A stretch of 64,000 nt of DNA, taken from assembly GCA_020284085.1 (NCBI GenBank), contig JACEVL010000341.1:431676-495675 (forward strand), in the 5' to 3' direction. Under the pieces are notes generated by a model, which saw only the letters and a list, made by a program, of their open reading frames with translations, had not been told where the DNA came from and did not search any database. The position numbers were made by a program, and so were the translations under genes. Positions 9,241 through 19,989 of this stretch are shown in pieces (positions within the stretch are counted from its first letter, which is position 1; each line of letters begins with the position of its first letter). The DNA is from Aporrectodea caliginosa (lineage: Eukaryota > Annelida > Clitellata > Crassiclitellata > Lumbricidae).

Positions 9241-10416
9241 CGAATGGGTACAGGGTTTTTGAACAATGGTGAAGAGTGTAAAACGATTGCTCCGATCCAT
9301 CAGATGGACGGTTTATTGGGATGGACATGTTAGTATGTGTCCTAATATTCTGCTGTAACTGTTGTGGGTTGTAGATAACTTCATTTTGCATGAATGCTGT
9401 GCAGATAATACTGGAAGATGATGACCTCGTCCATGCAGTCATGTACATATGCAGATGGAGCTAAGGATAGATAACCGATATCGGCAGACTGAATTTGGAT
9501 TATGTAGCTCATTTGTATTTGACCTCGCTGTCTGATATACCATCAACACTTTCAAATCATGCTTTTGGCACCTGTTTCAGATCAGTGAAACTACTTGAAC
9601 ATGTTGAATGCCTTGACAGTGAAGCAACTGGTACAATTCGGCAGAACCGTCTTGAAACTTTCCCGCTAAATAAATTTGCAAATCGCTTGAGAAAGCACTT
9701 TCTGGAACTGCAGAGCAGGTCTATGCATTTGGCAAACCATCCACTTGTTATAGCACTTGGCGTGACAATAAAGTTGCGACTCTAGCATCAAATGTCGTTG
9801 GAGCTGAACCCACGGGTACAGCTTCGAGATGGAACAGACGAAAAACTATTGGCCAGTCCAGTATCGTTAGATTGTACAACACTATGGGTGATGTTGATCG
9901 AGCTGACCAAATGTGACTACCAACAGAACTACAATGAGGACAAAGAAATGGTGGTTGTCACTATTGCATACGTGTTTGATCTCATAATGCAGAAGGCTCT
10001 GGTATTGCAAGACACGATCGTACCAGCAGCAACCACTGGATCTTCTTGCTGTCTGGAGAGACGTCATCCGCATGTACCTAATGCAACAAGCTCAACCGGC
10101 TAAGATCAGGTGCCCAGGCAAAGCACTACCACTGAATCCACATATATTGGAGATTCAGTTTGCCAGACAAGTCCACTTCTTGCTGATGTCCAAACTCAGC
10201 GATGTTGTGTGCATTGTTGCAAAACACAAGAAAGTGGTGTACAAAGTGTGATATTGGACTTCATATGCACTGATTCAATGAATTTCGTGACAATGTGTGA
10301 GACAGTTTCAGTAAATGTCATGACATTGTTTGATTATCTAGCCCAAAAAATTAATTACATGATAAATAATACTCGAATTGCCTTAGTAGCCATGAAGTAT
10401 GTCGCGAACTGTTTAA

Positions 10417-10442
10417 CTACTAGCGCACCCTCCCAGGGTGCA
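10417..10442. repeat. Right subterminal inverted repeat of the piggyBac element
   Basis: ctactagcgcaccctcccag plus ggtgca is the reverse complement of 9215-9240 except for the hairpin loop (CCC here, GTG there). It lies 133 bases inside the TTAA end. Confidence 0.8.
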
Positions 10443-10575
10443 TCCCTTTGACACAACAATTTTGCTCGGAGGCATCTATAATAAATATTTTAAACCTTGT
10501 GTTCATGTTTGCATGCCAGGACGTGTTGGAAAATGTTAGTATTGTTCAGAAAAAAAGTTGATAGGTAATGGGTTA

Positions 10576-11939
10576 ATGTCATCTTCTCTTTCTGTTGTTT
10601 CGATTCGTCTTGTTTTTCTACTTGTTATCCACTTGTGCTACTGCACTTGACATCCTTCCATCTCCACGCTGAGCCTGCAGAAATGCTCTGTCATCAGGAT
10701 TTTTATTTTACACTTCCGCATCAGAATGTGAAATATTAAATGTTTTCTACAATGGTTCAACAAATCTTTACTCTTTGACTTTCTGTGTTTCTCCATCTCT
10801 CTATGCTGCCTTTAGTGAATTCCTCCACTCATTGTAGGTCTTCTCAGGCCTCCCGACTTCATGTTGCATCGTAGTCATAGGCAAGTGAGCTATAGTCCAA
10901 AAAGCTGCAACTGTTCCAACTGTCATGCGTAGTTTTGCATTGACTTTTAACCAAATGAAACACCTGTTGTGTCTCTTTTCATGAAAACAGCCTTGCACTA
11001 TTGATTGAATCATTTGTGAAACCAACAAGGTAAATTTCATTATCAGATCTGGTAGAAGGTTTTCAACCTACCAACCTTTCAACATCTCTGAATAGGCTCC
11101 TTGAAGGGACGCTGTATAAATTCTCGGAATGAATGAATCTTAGTCAATTTCCAATTAAAAAGTACTGAAAATAAGCTAGTCAATAATGAGATTAGAGAAC
11201 ACGGCATATACATTAGACTTGACTAAGTGTTGGGTATAATAGGATTTTTCTTGCAAAAATAATTTCTGAAATAAGCTAGAAAAATATTTAAATATAAACT
11301 TGTACAAACTTGCTAATAATCTGATTTTCTAATATATTAATGATATGTTCTGACCCGAGACCAAACTTTAGCCAGATAATAATTGTTTTGAAAAATATTA
11401 TTACTTACTTTTGAAAGGAAGTGTTTTTCCTCTGTTACGAAATGGTGGATTAATTTGAAATTGGATACTATAGGATAGTGTAAGTAAATATAGATAAATA
11501 ATCAAGCTTAGGAAAGCCTTAAATATACAGAAGTCCAGAAAATTGTTTTAAAAATTAAAATTATTTATTTACTCCTCAGTTCCAGCTTGTTCTAATTTAT
11601 ATATTTATTATTTAATCATTTATTTCTAAAAACAACCACCACAGAATAAGATATCCAACAATCCATGGTGCATCACAGTCATCACATATTAGAGTAATCA
11701 AATAATAGGCTCTAGAAGTGTTTAGTTTTCTTCCAGCTCTTGAAAAATATAAAAAGTTGATTTTTTTGGCTTCGAAGAAGCATACTGTTATATGCACAAT
11801 TTGAGTTGTCATGTGGCACCCCCAAATAATGGAATATTTTAAAAAGATTTTGCACATGAGTTTCTACTACCAATATGAACAGAACTGGAGAATGTACCAG
11901 GCATTATTTTTAAAAAAATACTTTTTCACTGCCACCCTA
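10576..11939 (-). mobile_element. TAGGGTGG-type DNA transposon, copy A (5-prime truncated)
   Basis: This segment starts immediately after the TTAA of the piggyBac element and ends in ccaccctaa at 11931-11940. It aligns by eye with 28300-29689 (copy B), including acttgttatccacttgtg, gctgagcctgcagaaatgct and the terminal aaagattttgcacatgagtt. On the minus strand it keeps a piece of the family protein (PEKTYNEWRNSLKAA near 10805-10850). A LINE/SINE-type tail (cttgaagggacgctgtataa) near 11100 is also present in copy B, so that fragment is old or part of the element. Confidence 0.7.
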
Positions 11940-11977
11940 ATGTATGTATGCATGAGCACTTGTTATATCGGTGTCCA

Positions 11978-12080
11978 GACAATTCGGCGCAAGACAATTC
12001 GGCGCAAGACAGTTGGGCGCGGTCAATTCGGCGCAAGACAATTCGGCACACGGACAATTTGGCGCAAGACAATTCGGCGC
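11978..12080. repeat. Left terminal array of the MULE (gacaattcggcgcaa units)
   Basis: About six units of 15-18 bases, for example gacaattcggcgcaa, with variants gacagttgggcgcgg and gacaatttggcgcaa. The inverted partner is at 15565-15667. Confidence 0.9.
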
Positions 12081-12647
12081 AGCTATTTAGATTCAGGAAA
12101 CTGAGATCGGCATCAGCAGCAAACAGAAGAAATCCATTGAAAGAAAAGGAAACAGCGCAAAATGGGAAGATTTCCGCGCACACAAGACCACATTGTATTG
12201 GCCCAGCTGTAGATGTAAATATTTATTATAGGCCTACTGTTATTTGAATTGACCTTTAAAAAGAAGTTGGTTAAAAGCATAGTAGATTTGAAATTAATTT
12301 CAAAGGATTTGTCTCAAGCTGCGAACACGTGTATGCAATAAAGAACTTCCCCGAATTGCCATGAATAGCGGTGGCTTCTTTGAAGTGCGCATTAGGGTGC
12401 TCCAAAATGTAATGTATTTCCCGAAAGTTCCAAAAAGTATTGCTTCACGGCGATTTTCCCATTCCATTTATCACTTTGTTCAACTGTACCAATTTTCAGA
12501 CCAATTGGAAAAGGTTAAGCCTTGCCGCCGGCACAAAAATGTTAGAATATGTGAATATATGCGAATTTGCTTTACAAATTGGCAATATCATGGAGAAAAA
12601 CGTAATTATTTTCATGATGATTAACTTCTTTTGTGAACTATTGTATG

Positions 12648-14190
12648 CAGAGGTGTAGTATTGGTACTTGTACTTGTACTCAAGTGCAACTTGAGTACAG
12701 TCTTTAAGTACTTGAACTTGTACTGGAGACCTAAGTATGTGTACTCGTACTTGAGACCTAAGTACTTGGACACATATGACATTTCTACAGGCACTCGGAT
12801 ACTTTACCAGTAAGCTTTATCTTTCCTTTAAGTCATTAATTCTTACGTTTTGGATATTGGATATTTTGGCAGTTCTGTATGGACCGCATCTTGATCAGAA
12901 TTTCTTCCGGTTGTCTTGCTAAAATAGAGGCCACGGTGGTGTGTTAACAATAAAATACTAATAATCCTAGAGCGGTTAAGTTTGGTTATGATAACTTCAC
13001 TCTTAAGGGAAATGCTACTTCTGCTGAGTGCAAGTTTTGTAGTGAGGAAACTATCATTGAAGAAAACATCTGGCATAACATCAAACTTTGCTAAACACTA
13101 ATTGTAATTGTAATTGTAATTGTAATTGAACACTTGTTATAGCGCCCCTTCGGGATTCAGAGGCGCTCCCGACTACTGCGCGGACGCTGAATCAGAGTTT
13201 CACGCCGAAGCGCATGACTCTATACGGAGAGGTGAGCAGTGACTAACAAATCATTTGAACTCTATCGAGTAATGTAAATGTAAGTCGTCAAACTTTCTCA
13301 GCAGTGTCAGCACCATACGAAAGCCGCGATAGGGAAACCAGCTTATTCACCGAAATAATACATTTTATGAATTGTATTATAAGACTTCTAGCAATAAACC
13401 ACTGAACCAATGGCTTATACAATGTACATGGAATTCATGTGTGAATCGGGCTCACTTGTGAAAATTGTGAGTTTTCTATGCTCCTCTGTGTTCTATGTTC
13501 CTCTCGAAAAAGTCTTCTGCTGCGTGTGCGAGATGGTGCCTACAACTAGTATGTCTTATTTAATGTGTGCACATAGCCTATGATTATGTCTTATATGAAT
13601 GAGACACAGGCTTTGTTGGGGATCAAGTTTCTTTGACAGTGGTTGAGCACAAACGTCTCATTTTGGCACGATAATAACAGATACGGTTGCAGCAACCGAA
13701 ACTACTGTACAGACCTCATGCATCAAAAAGTCTAAGCTATTTGGTCACTACTGTACACGATCTTCTGTGAAACCGAGCACCTTATCATCACAAGTGACAT
13801 CAGAAGCCATGATGACTTTGATGAAATTGACTGTTTGGACGTATGCAATGCATAAAAAACTGTTCTTGACAAACCAGCGTTGCGAGTTGTGAGTGTGCCT
13901 GCATCTAGCGCTCCGGTTGAAAGTGTAATATTAAAACAGTTTCCATAGAATCTGAGTGACAAGATGCTCAAATCCATTATATTTCTCAAAAAACCAAAAT
14001 TATAAATGAGTGCATGTGGCAATACACCACTGCTTTGTCAAGGAAGTAAATCCTTTTTCTTGCAGTAGCCATGTGTACTTGTACTCGTACTTGTACTCGA
14101 GACCTTAGTACTTGTACTCGTACTTGTACTTGATACTTAAGTATTTGTACAGGTACTTAAGGCCTCAGTAGGTCTACTTGTATTTGTACT
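12648..14190 (+). pseudogene. hAT transposon relic (BED finger and dimerisation domain remain)
   Basis: The left end is cagaggtgtagtattggtac at 12648, typical of one hAT subgroup, followed by tacttgtactcaag repeats. Matching TACTTGTACTCG-type repeats stand near the right end at 14070-14190. In between, the plus strand gives AECKFCSEETIIEENIWHN near 13017-13075, a BED-type zinc-finger-like fragment, and LRVVSVPASSAPVESV near 13880-13930, which is the core of the hAT C-terminal dimerisation domain. The catalytic centre is absent. A SINE fragment with an (ATTACA)n tail sits inside at about 13100-13330. Confidence 0.65.
13100..13330 (-). mobile_element. SINE fragment inside the hAT relic
   Basis: The inverted element shows its tail repeat (taattgtaattg) at 13106-13128, then cttgttatagcgccccttcg. 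This matches the body of the SINE at 50960-51175, for example cgcggacgctgaatcagag against gcggacactgaatcggag. The tRNA-like head is missing. Confidence 0.6.
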
Positions 14191-14651
14191 TGCAATCTTT
14201 CATGTTCTGGCCAATAAATATGAAACATATTAGTTTTTCATATATAATGAAATAACGGTAATTTGTGTTTTAAACCAAAAATTGCGAATATTGTTAAAAC
14301 TTCATCGTGCTGGGGGCAAGGCTTAGCCTTAATGTAAAAGCCTAAAATTTGGATTTTTAGACTCCTCTGTATGAGACGCATGGGAAAATGTCCGTGGAAC
14401 AAAGTTATTTCAACTTTTATTTAATGGAGCACCCTAGTGCACAAATTATTGATCCAGTGAAGTATTAAAGGTAGGAATTTGTTGATTTGATTTCGAACAT
14501 AATAGCTTTGAACTATAATTTCATAATCTTGAATTGTCTTTACCAAGGAAATGTTTCACGATAAAGAACTCCACTAGAAGCGCCGTTTTGATCGGCAACA
14601 TAATGAATAGCACGCGGTAATTACTCCTCGGACAAACAACTCCGTGGAGGG

Positions 14652-14894
14652 ATGGCCTTCGCGCGCTCAGTTGCGCTGATTCACCCCTCACTGCAGAAAC
14701 TTGTCTCTAAACTACAGAATGAACAGGACCTTGGACGACTAAAGATCGAGAAACTCCTTGACGTTGAAGCTCCTCCAGCCAAGAAGAGGAAATACCGTGA
14801 TCCTAATGAGCGTCTACATGCTGTGGTTAATGATTACGAAAATAGTGATCTAGCGTCATCCTTACGCGGTTGTTGTCACAACATTGCCCTGTAG
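14652..14894 (+). pseudogene. MULE transposase C-terminal fragment
   Basis: This 80-codon frame contains SLQKLVSKLQNEQDLGRLKI, then EAPPAKKRKYRDPNERLHAV and SLRGCCHNIAL before the stop. The order (helix, Lys/Arg-rich hinge, R-L-x-x-V-V-x-x-Y, L-R-G-x-x-H-N) is what I know from the C-terminal region of MULE transposases with FLYWCH fingers in animals. Everything upstream, including the DDE core, is missing or beyond recognition. It lies inside the arrayed inverted repeats that define the element. Confidence 0.6.
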
Positions 14895-15239
14895 GCTTAG
14901 GCTACGCCTTTGAACTTCGAAAAGAATTATTAAATTCCAACACTTTTAATTAAATGACTACTAGTTTTCTTGCAAAGTACATTTAAATTTGTATTGGTAG
15001 AAAATACTAGAGTTATTAATGATTTAGAGAAGTAAATATTTCTAACTCTTACTACACAATCATTTACCAGATATATAGAATACAAGTCTTTGCTTTTGAT
15101 AACTACTTATTAAAGCGCTTTCGCATTTACAACATTGCCTTAATTGTTGGCGATAAAACTTTAACTAGAAATGGGAGTAGAGCAATCGGTTAAAAAGCTA
15201 CAAACTAGCAAGCGAATTAGAATACAAATACATTAACCA

Positions 15240-15540
15240 GCAATCGGATCTACGATAAGTTTCATGATAAACATTAATCGTCTGGCGTATCCACGTTAAG
15301 CTTCGTGATGAAACATAAATCTGTGGACGGATTTACATTACGTTTAATTAATGATAAAACAATTATAATTAGACGAACCTCCGTTGAGTTTCATGGCGAA
15401 ACATTAATCACCGGACGTACCTAAGTTAAAACATTACGAAACATAAATCAGCGGACGGATTCACGTTAGGTTTCATTAAGGAATATTAATAAATGGACGC
15501 ATCTATGTTAAGTTTCATGTCGAAACATAACGAAACATCA
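15240..15540. repeat. Degenerate tandem repeats, about 58-bp period, in the MULE interior
   Basis: Approximately five diverged units carry gttaagtttcatgatgaaac-like and acattaatcancggacgtat-like segments. The stretch from 14895 to 15240 shows nothing recognisable. Confidence 0.6.
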
Positions 15541-15667
15541 CGCTGATAGAAGCATTACCAAAAGGCGCCGAATTATCTTGCGCCGAACTGTCCATGCGCC
15601 GAATTGTCTTGCGCCGAATTGACCGCGCCGAATTGTCTTGCGCCGAATTGTCTTGCGCCGAATTGTC

Positions 15668-16139
15668 ATAGCACCCTCTATTCCTGTCCAGCGGTTCAAC
15701 TCGGTGGCTTTCCGCGGCACTTTAGCGGAGCCAGACCTAAAGGAGATGAGCCACTAACGGCATTTATGACCTTCATGTTAGACAACAGCTAGGCTACTGC
15801 ATTTTTGTCAATTGTAGCTTTCAGCATTGAAGTTGATTGATGTAGAGAATAAATATTGTTATACTATAGGGTTACTCGATAGGTCGAGAACGATTTTGAA
15901 TGCAGACAAATAATGTTATACACAATATAATATGGAAAGTTGTATACTGGAGGATAGGTTATTCAGGTGAGAACGTTACGCAAAAAATTAGATCACTAGC
16001 TCACTTATTAAAATTTTAGCGCCAATATCCGTGACGTCATCAAATTCGTCCCAAGCAAACGTCCAGTTAGGCCGAAAACAATATTGTACGACCATCATTG
16101 TTAATCCACACATAATTAATTAATTAATACAAATTATCA
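15668..16139. other. No gene recognised
   Basis: AT-rich unassigned DNA to the right of the MULE. Several short frames exist but none resembles a known protein. Confidence 0.5.
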
Positions 16140-16334
16140 TTTAGTATTTAATAATGTTTCCTTTACTCTTTATTACAGCCTCAAGTCGATTAGGCATCGA
16201 GCCGTTAGATTTTTCAGAGTTGTCAGAGGTATCGATGTCCATGCCTTACGAAGACGACGTTTTAAGGTGTTCAATGTCTGGGGTTCGGGATCGGCATAAA
16301 CAGTTGCCGCCTTAACACTCCAAACATTTTCTAT
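16140..16334 (-). pseudogene. Tc1-type transposase, C-terminal fragment
   Basis: The minus-strand frame reads NLSPIENVWSVKAATVYADP and continues TLKRRLRKAWTSIPLTTL. This is the third catalytic region (here SPIENVW, where the family has NPIENxW) and the following helix of Tc1-like transposases. The upstream two thirds of the gene is absent because a retrotransposon fragment abuts it in the same frame at about 16335. Confidence 0.75.
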
Positions 16335-16990
16335 TGGTGATAAGTTGTCCTTGGGTGAGAGAGTATGGTTGTGTGCTCTAGATCTTAATTGGAGAGAGGA
16401 GAGGGGTCGGAGTGGAGGTAAGAGTTGGTGAAGTACATGCTTGGGGTTGTGCAATATGGAGAAAAAGGAGTTTTGCATCGGCTATATTGGCAAGTTCAGA
16501 GACTGTTGGAAAGGATTGCTCTAGGTAACCTAGGCGTTTGGCTCTTTTTAGGAGTTTTGCCAGGCGTTCTTTATCGGAAGCCAGGGTGAGATCCCACCAG
16601 GATGGGGAGGCATATAGAAGTTTAGCAACGGCAGTGGCTTTGGTTACATTATGGATAGATGAGGAGGAAAGGGCATGGGTTTTGAGTTTTCTGATAGCAT
16701 AAAGAGAGAAGGAGCAAGTGGCTGTGAGGTGGTCTATATGGGCTGTGAGTTTGAGGTTATCTTGAAGGATTACACCCAGTATCTTCAAAGTTTTAACTCG
16801 GGTACTATTAGGTAATGGAGGAGGAGGGTAAAATCGGTGTCGAGGGCGGAAAATGATCATTTCTTTAGATTTAGAGCTATTTAAGGTAAGGTTATTGGCA
16901 CAAGCCCAGGTAGAGATTAAATGCAGTTCAGATGGAATAGTATGAGCCTGAGAGGATCCAGTAAAGAGGTAAGTGTCAAATAACTAACGG
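16335..16990 (-). pseudogene. Non-LTR retrotransposon reverse transcriptase, C-terminal region
   Basis: Reading the minus strand from about 16985, the frame gives NNLTLNSSKSKEMIIFRPR, then LKILGVILQDNLKLTAHIDH, KATAVAKLLYASPSWWDLT and LAKLLKRAKRLGYLEQSFPT. A frame change then leads into ILHNPKHVLHQLLPPLRP. This is the thumb and C-terminal region of a LINE reverse transcriptase. A member with the same layout lies at 47340-48055. The catalytic palm motifs upstream are not present. Confidence 0.75.
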
Positions 16991-17540
16991 TTCTTCTTTT
17001 ACCTTTCTTTGCCCTATATTTTATGTTTAAGTGTTGAAATTTGTCTCGATCTTTCAAAGTTGCAATTTAGGCTATTACATTGTTTCCTAAGTGATAATTC
17101 TTCCGGGGCTTTGCGCAAGTTCTAAATCTATTCCGATTTTCATCTAATTTGTCAAATTACAATGTTTCTCAAGGTGGAACACGAAAACAACAAGGCCGAT
17201 ATTAATTTTGAAATTTCATGTTTTAGACACACCCTAGCCTACATACATTTATTACAAAAACATAGGGCCTATCCGCAGACTTATGCATCTAAATAGCATG
17301 TCACTCGACTTATGGCTATGTCAATGAAAGAAGTAGAAAAGAACATGAACATTTCTAATTTGTTAAACATTCTTTACAAGTCATCGTTATCAAGGACCCA
17401 AATTCCTCCGCCTAACTTTGGTGAAACCATCTGTTGCAACATCCTTCGCATCTAAGCCACTGCTCATGTCTCTTACGATCATTAACGTTGCCATATTCAA
17501 TGCTGCACATGTAACAGTATCCTCTGTTCTTTCATTTCTC
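16991..17540. other. No gene recognised
   Basis: Unassigned DNA between the LINE fragment and the Rep-like coding relic. Confidence 0.4.
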
Positions 17541-19941
17541 TTTATCTTTTTGCCAATTTTTGTCCGGGCCTTGCAGTTTTGGCAAGCTTTATTGAATGCT
17601 TGTTTTCTTCATTTGCCTTTTTAGTTCTTTCCTTATTGTCTTCTGGCCTTCTCCTGGTGTTCGTTTTTCACCAATCTTTTGTTTTTAAGCACTCTTCTCT
17701 TCTGTTTTCTTTGTGTACGTATGGGCATACCAAGCTACCAAGGAGGTGTACGATAGTGGCTCTTGTCGAAAAGAGTGGAATAGTCGAAAGGAGTTGGATT
17801 CTCTTGTTGCAAAGTTGGATCCAGAGTTGGGTGGAGAAATTGTAGGACACATCTCTGCGGATACGGCACGAGAGTGGTTGGATTGGAAACTCGGTGGACT
17901 CTATGTAGTTGGTTGGAATAGTTGTGCCGTTTTCTGTATCGAGCAGGGATTTGTGGTTGTACAGTAGGCTGTTGCGATACAACCCGTTTGTAGTGGGTCT
18001 ATTCTTTGTCTGTGTGTAGTACGAGTGCAACTGTGGCTAGACGATCTTTTCTTTTCTGTGGTGTTGTCCTCTCTTTTCCAAGATGGCATCGAATTGGGGC
18101 GCGGGCTTCTGCTAGAGCTTTTGCGCCACCGAGTCTCTCCAGTTCGGCTTGTAGGAAGAAACCATAGACTGGTATTCCTGTGCAGTCTTTTTCTGCTTCT
18201 CGGCCAATAGAGTAGAGAAATAGTACTATTCGAGGTGTCCCACGAAACATTGCTAGTGCGTATTGTCGGCAGCCATACTCTCCTTCTTCCAAGTCCATTG
18301 TCCTGGCGCAGTCTTTTGCGATTGGGGACGGAGCGACAAACATGCGAGTCTTGGCTTCTTCCAGTTCTCGCTGCAGAATTCCTGGGTTTTGTCGGCTAGT
18401 TCTTGCAAAACCTTCTTTTTTCCAGGCGTTGGTGCCACAACTACTACAATTGGGTTCCAGTATATGGTGGTGGGAGGTCCATAGATTTCGTCTTCCATAG
18501 TAGTCTGTGTTGGGGAGATTCGTACACCCGCGACTCTGCCGGTTCTCGTATGGGCATACCAAGCTACATAGATTTCGCCTTGCGGACGATTGGCCAAGAC
18601 AAGGCATCTATCTAGACCTGCAGCGAGTTTCCTCCATTGTTGTTCCGGGGTTTGCACGACGAATCGTTGTTCGGAGATACCAACTCTAGTACCTCGTCTA
18701 CAACGGTTTTGGCGGTGTCTGTGGAGAGTTGGTCGCCGAAACATCCGTATAGCGATACCTCGATTCGTGTGCATCTTGTTTCGTTGTACATCTGGGTGGT
18801 GGAAGGTTTTGCGAAGATGTTCGTTTGGACAATCTACATATTCGGAGAGATGGGCCCCAATTGTGGCTTGGACATCTCCCGCCTCGAAATTCGAGACAAT
18901 TTTGTTGTAGATTTTCGTGCGAGTGGTGCTACCATTTGGGGTATTTTGGATCCATGTGCACACATGGTTTCCGACGCTGTTGGTGTTGTCCAAAATTGTT
19001 GGTCCTTCTTTGTAGCACATCGCGCTGTAGAAATCGCCTTGCTCTCGAAAGTTGTGTGTCCTGCATAGATATTCTACGAGGGTTTTGCGATCGAGGACAC
19101 CGGAGAAGTCTTGGGTGTAGTCGATAGAATATAGCCCATAGCCATGGGAAAGGAGCTGCCTCTCGAATGTTGGTAGTGCCGCTTGCAATTCCTCTATGGG
19201 AATCTCGGAAACATCTACCTTTGCCACAAATAGGCCGACTGGTTCTTTGCCCTCGTATAGTTCCAGCCATTTCGTTTTGGCTGCACAGTCCGTATTTTCT
19301 TCGATTCTTGCGACTGTGGCACGAATTGTGCTACCGGCTTCCTTGTGGAGGGCAATGGTTTGGAGGAGGTTGGTTGGTATGCGACGACAAGCACCATCGT
19401 CTGTTCCGCCCATTGCTGTGCGTACCGCAAGTACAACACGAGACAATATGTTCTTTGCAGAACCGGTATCTCCCGTGGTACATAGAATTTGTCCTTTGGT
19501 TTCCACGATGTCTTCCTTGCGAAGATAGCCAAAAACATATATATCGTCTACAAATACTGGAAGACCGTCTAGTGGGCGAAGGTGTGTGCTGCCCCTGTGT
19601 TTGGCTAGGTAGTCGACTCTAGAAATGTCTGACAGGAGGTTGTTCTCGTAGGCATTTTCGACCAATAGGTGGTGCGATATCGACTTCTTGGTTCGAATAC
19701 CTATACTCTCGAATGTTGCCTGCACAGCCATTGTACTATTGCGTGTACTTTGGAATACTGTATCTCTTTGCTTGTTTCCAACAACTGGCATACAAACTAA
19801 ATATCTGTATTCTCTTCGACAACTATTTGTCCAATTGGTTGTTTCGACGACGAGTAGTTTTGGAAATTTCGTATGGTGCCTAGTGGGGTTGTGGCGACAC
19901 TTTGTACTTGTGCAGATATTGGGTGGGGCTGGTGTAGACAT
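17541..19941 (-). pseudogene. Large unidentified coding relic, faintly replication-initiator-like
   Basis: The minus strand is open for 562 codons from 19941 to 18253. Residues about 80-330 include GLPVFVDDIYVFGYLRKED, GLFVAKVDVSEIPIEELQAA, GYGLYSIDYTQDFSGVLDRK and STTRTKIYNKIVSNFEAGD. Between about 18795 and 18690 the better frame is another one, giving TRCTRIEVSLYGCFGDQL, after which sense returns to the first frame (GEIYVAWYAHTRTGRVAG). A third frame continues after about 18400 (FVAPSPIAKDCARTMDLEEG, then RIVLFLYSIGREAEKDCTG). A last stretch near 17715-17745 repeats the motif VAWYAHT. So it is a gene of perhaps 750-800 residues with several small indels. The combination of an S-I-D-Y-T strand, a T-R-x-K-I-Y-N-K strand and an R-I-E-V-S-L-Y strand recalls Rep_trans or phage gpII-type initiators, but this is weak inference. 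GC content and CpG are higher than in the neighbouring host DNA. Confidence 0.5.
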
Positions 19942-19989
19942 CGGGCAGCCATATCGTGTAGATCTTGTCTCGGATTGGTATGCCGGTGT

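Larger units (their letters stand above)
9100..10575 (+). pseudogene. piggyBac transposase relic (C-terminal half) in a piggyBac element
   Basis: The plus strand from about 9490 to 10440 encodes fragments of a piggyBac-type transposase in several frames. They include FRSVKLLEHVECLDSEATGT with TIRQNRLETFP (9565-9660), then VATLASNVVGAEPTGTASRW and IVRLYNTMGDVDRADQM (9775-9930). A Cys-rich tail (CVHCCKTQ and later cysteines, 10200-10320) stands where the family has its C-terminal zinc-binding domain. Stops and frame changes show it is dead, and the N-terminal half is missing. The right end is well marked: ggtaatgggttaa at 10563-10575 is a piggyBac-like terminus ending in the TTAA target. A matching left terminus was not found; by symmetry with the palindromic subterminal repeats it should lie near 9080-9120. 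Confidence 0.72.
11978..15667 (+). mobile_element. MULE-type transposon with 18-bp-unit arrayed termini
   Basis: Both ends are inverted copies of the same array. At 11978-12080 the plus strand repeats gacaattcggcgcaa about six times. At 15565-15667 the reverse complement appears in the same order, including the variant unit with a ggtc junction. These make roughly 103-bp inverted termini. Inside, the plus strand at 14652-14894 encodes the C-terminus of a MULE transposase, and a hAT relic (12648-about 14190) and a SINE have landed within. The left flank (gagcacttgttata) and right flank (tagcaccctctattcctg) resemble the two halves of a SINE 3-prime end, so it may have inserted in a SINE. A clear target duplication was not found. 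Confidence 0.65.

Noticed and set aside
11978..12080. CRISPR-like array of short repeats
   Set aside because: Units are contiguous with no unique spacers and an inverted partner exists at 15565, so they are transposon termini in a eukaryotic context.
17713..17967. Plus-strand 84-codon frame with a protein-like look
   Set aside because: It overlaps the minus-strand gene relic and is most simply its antisense shadow.
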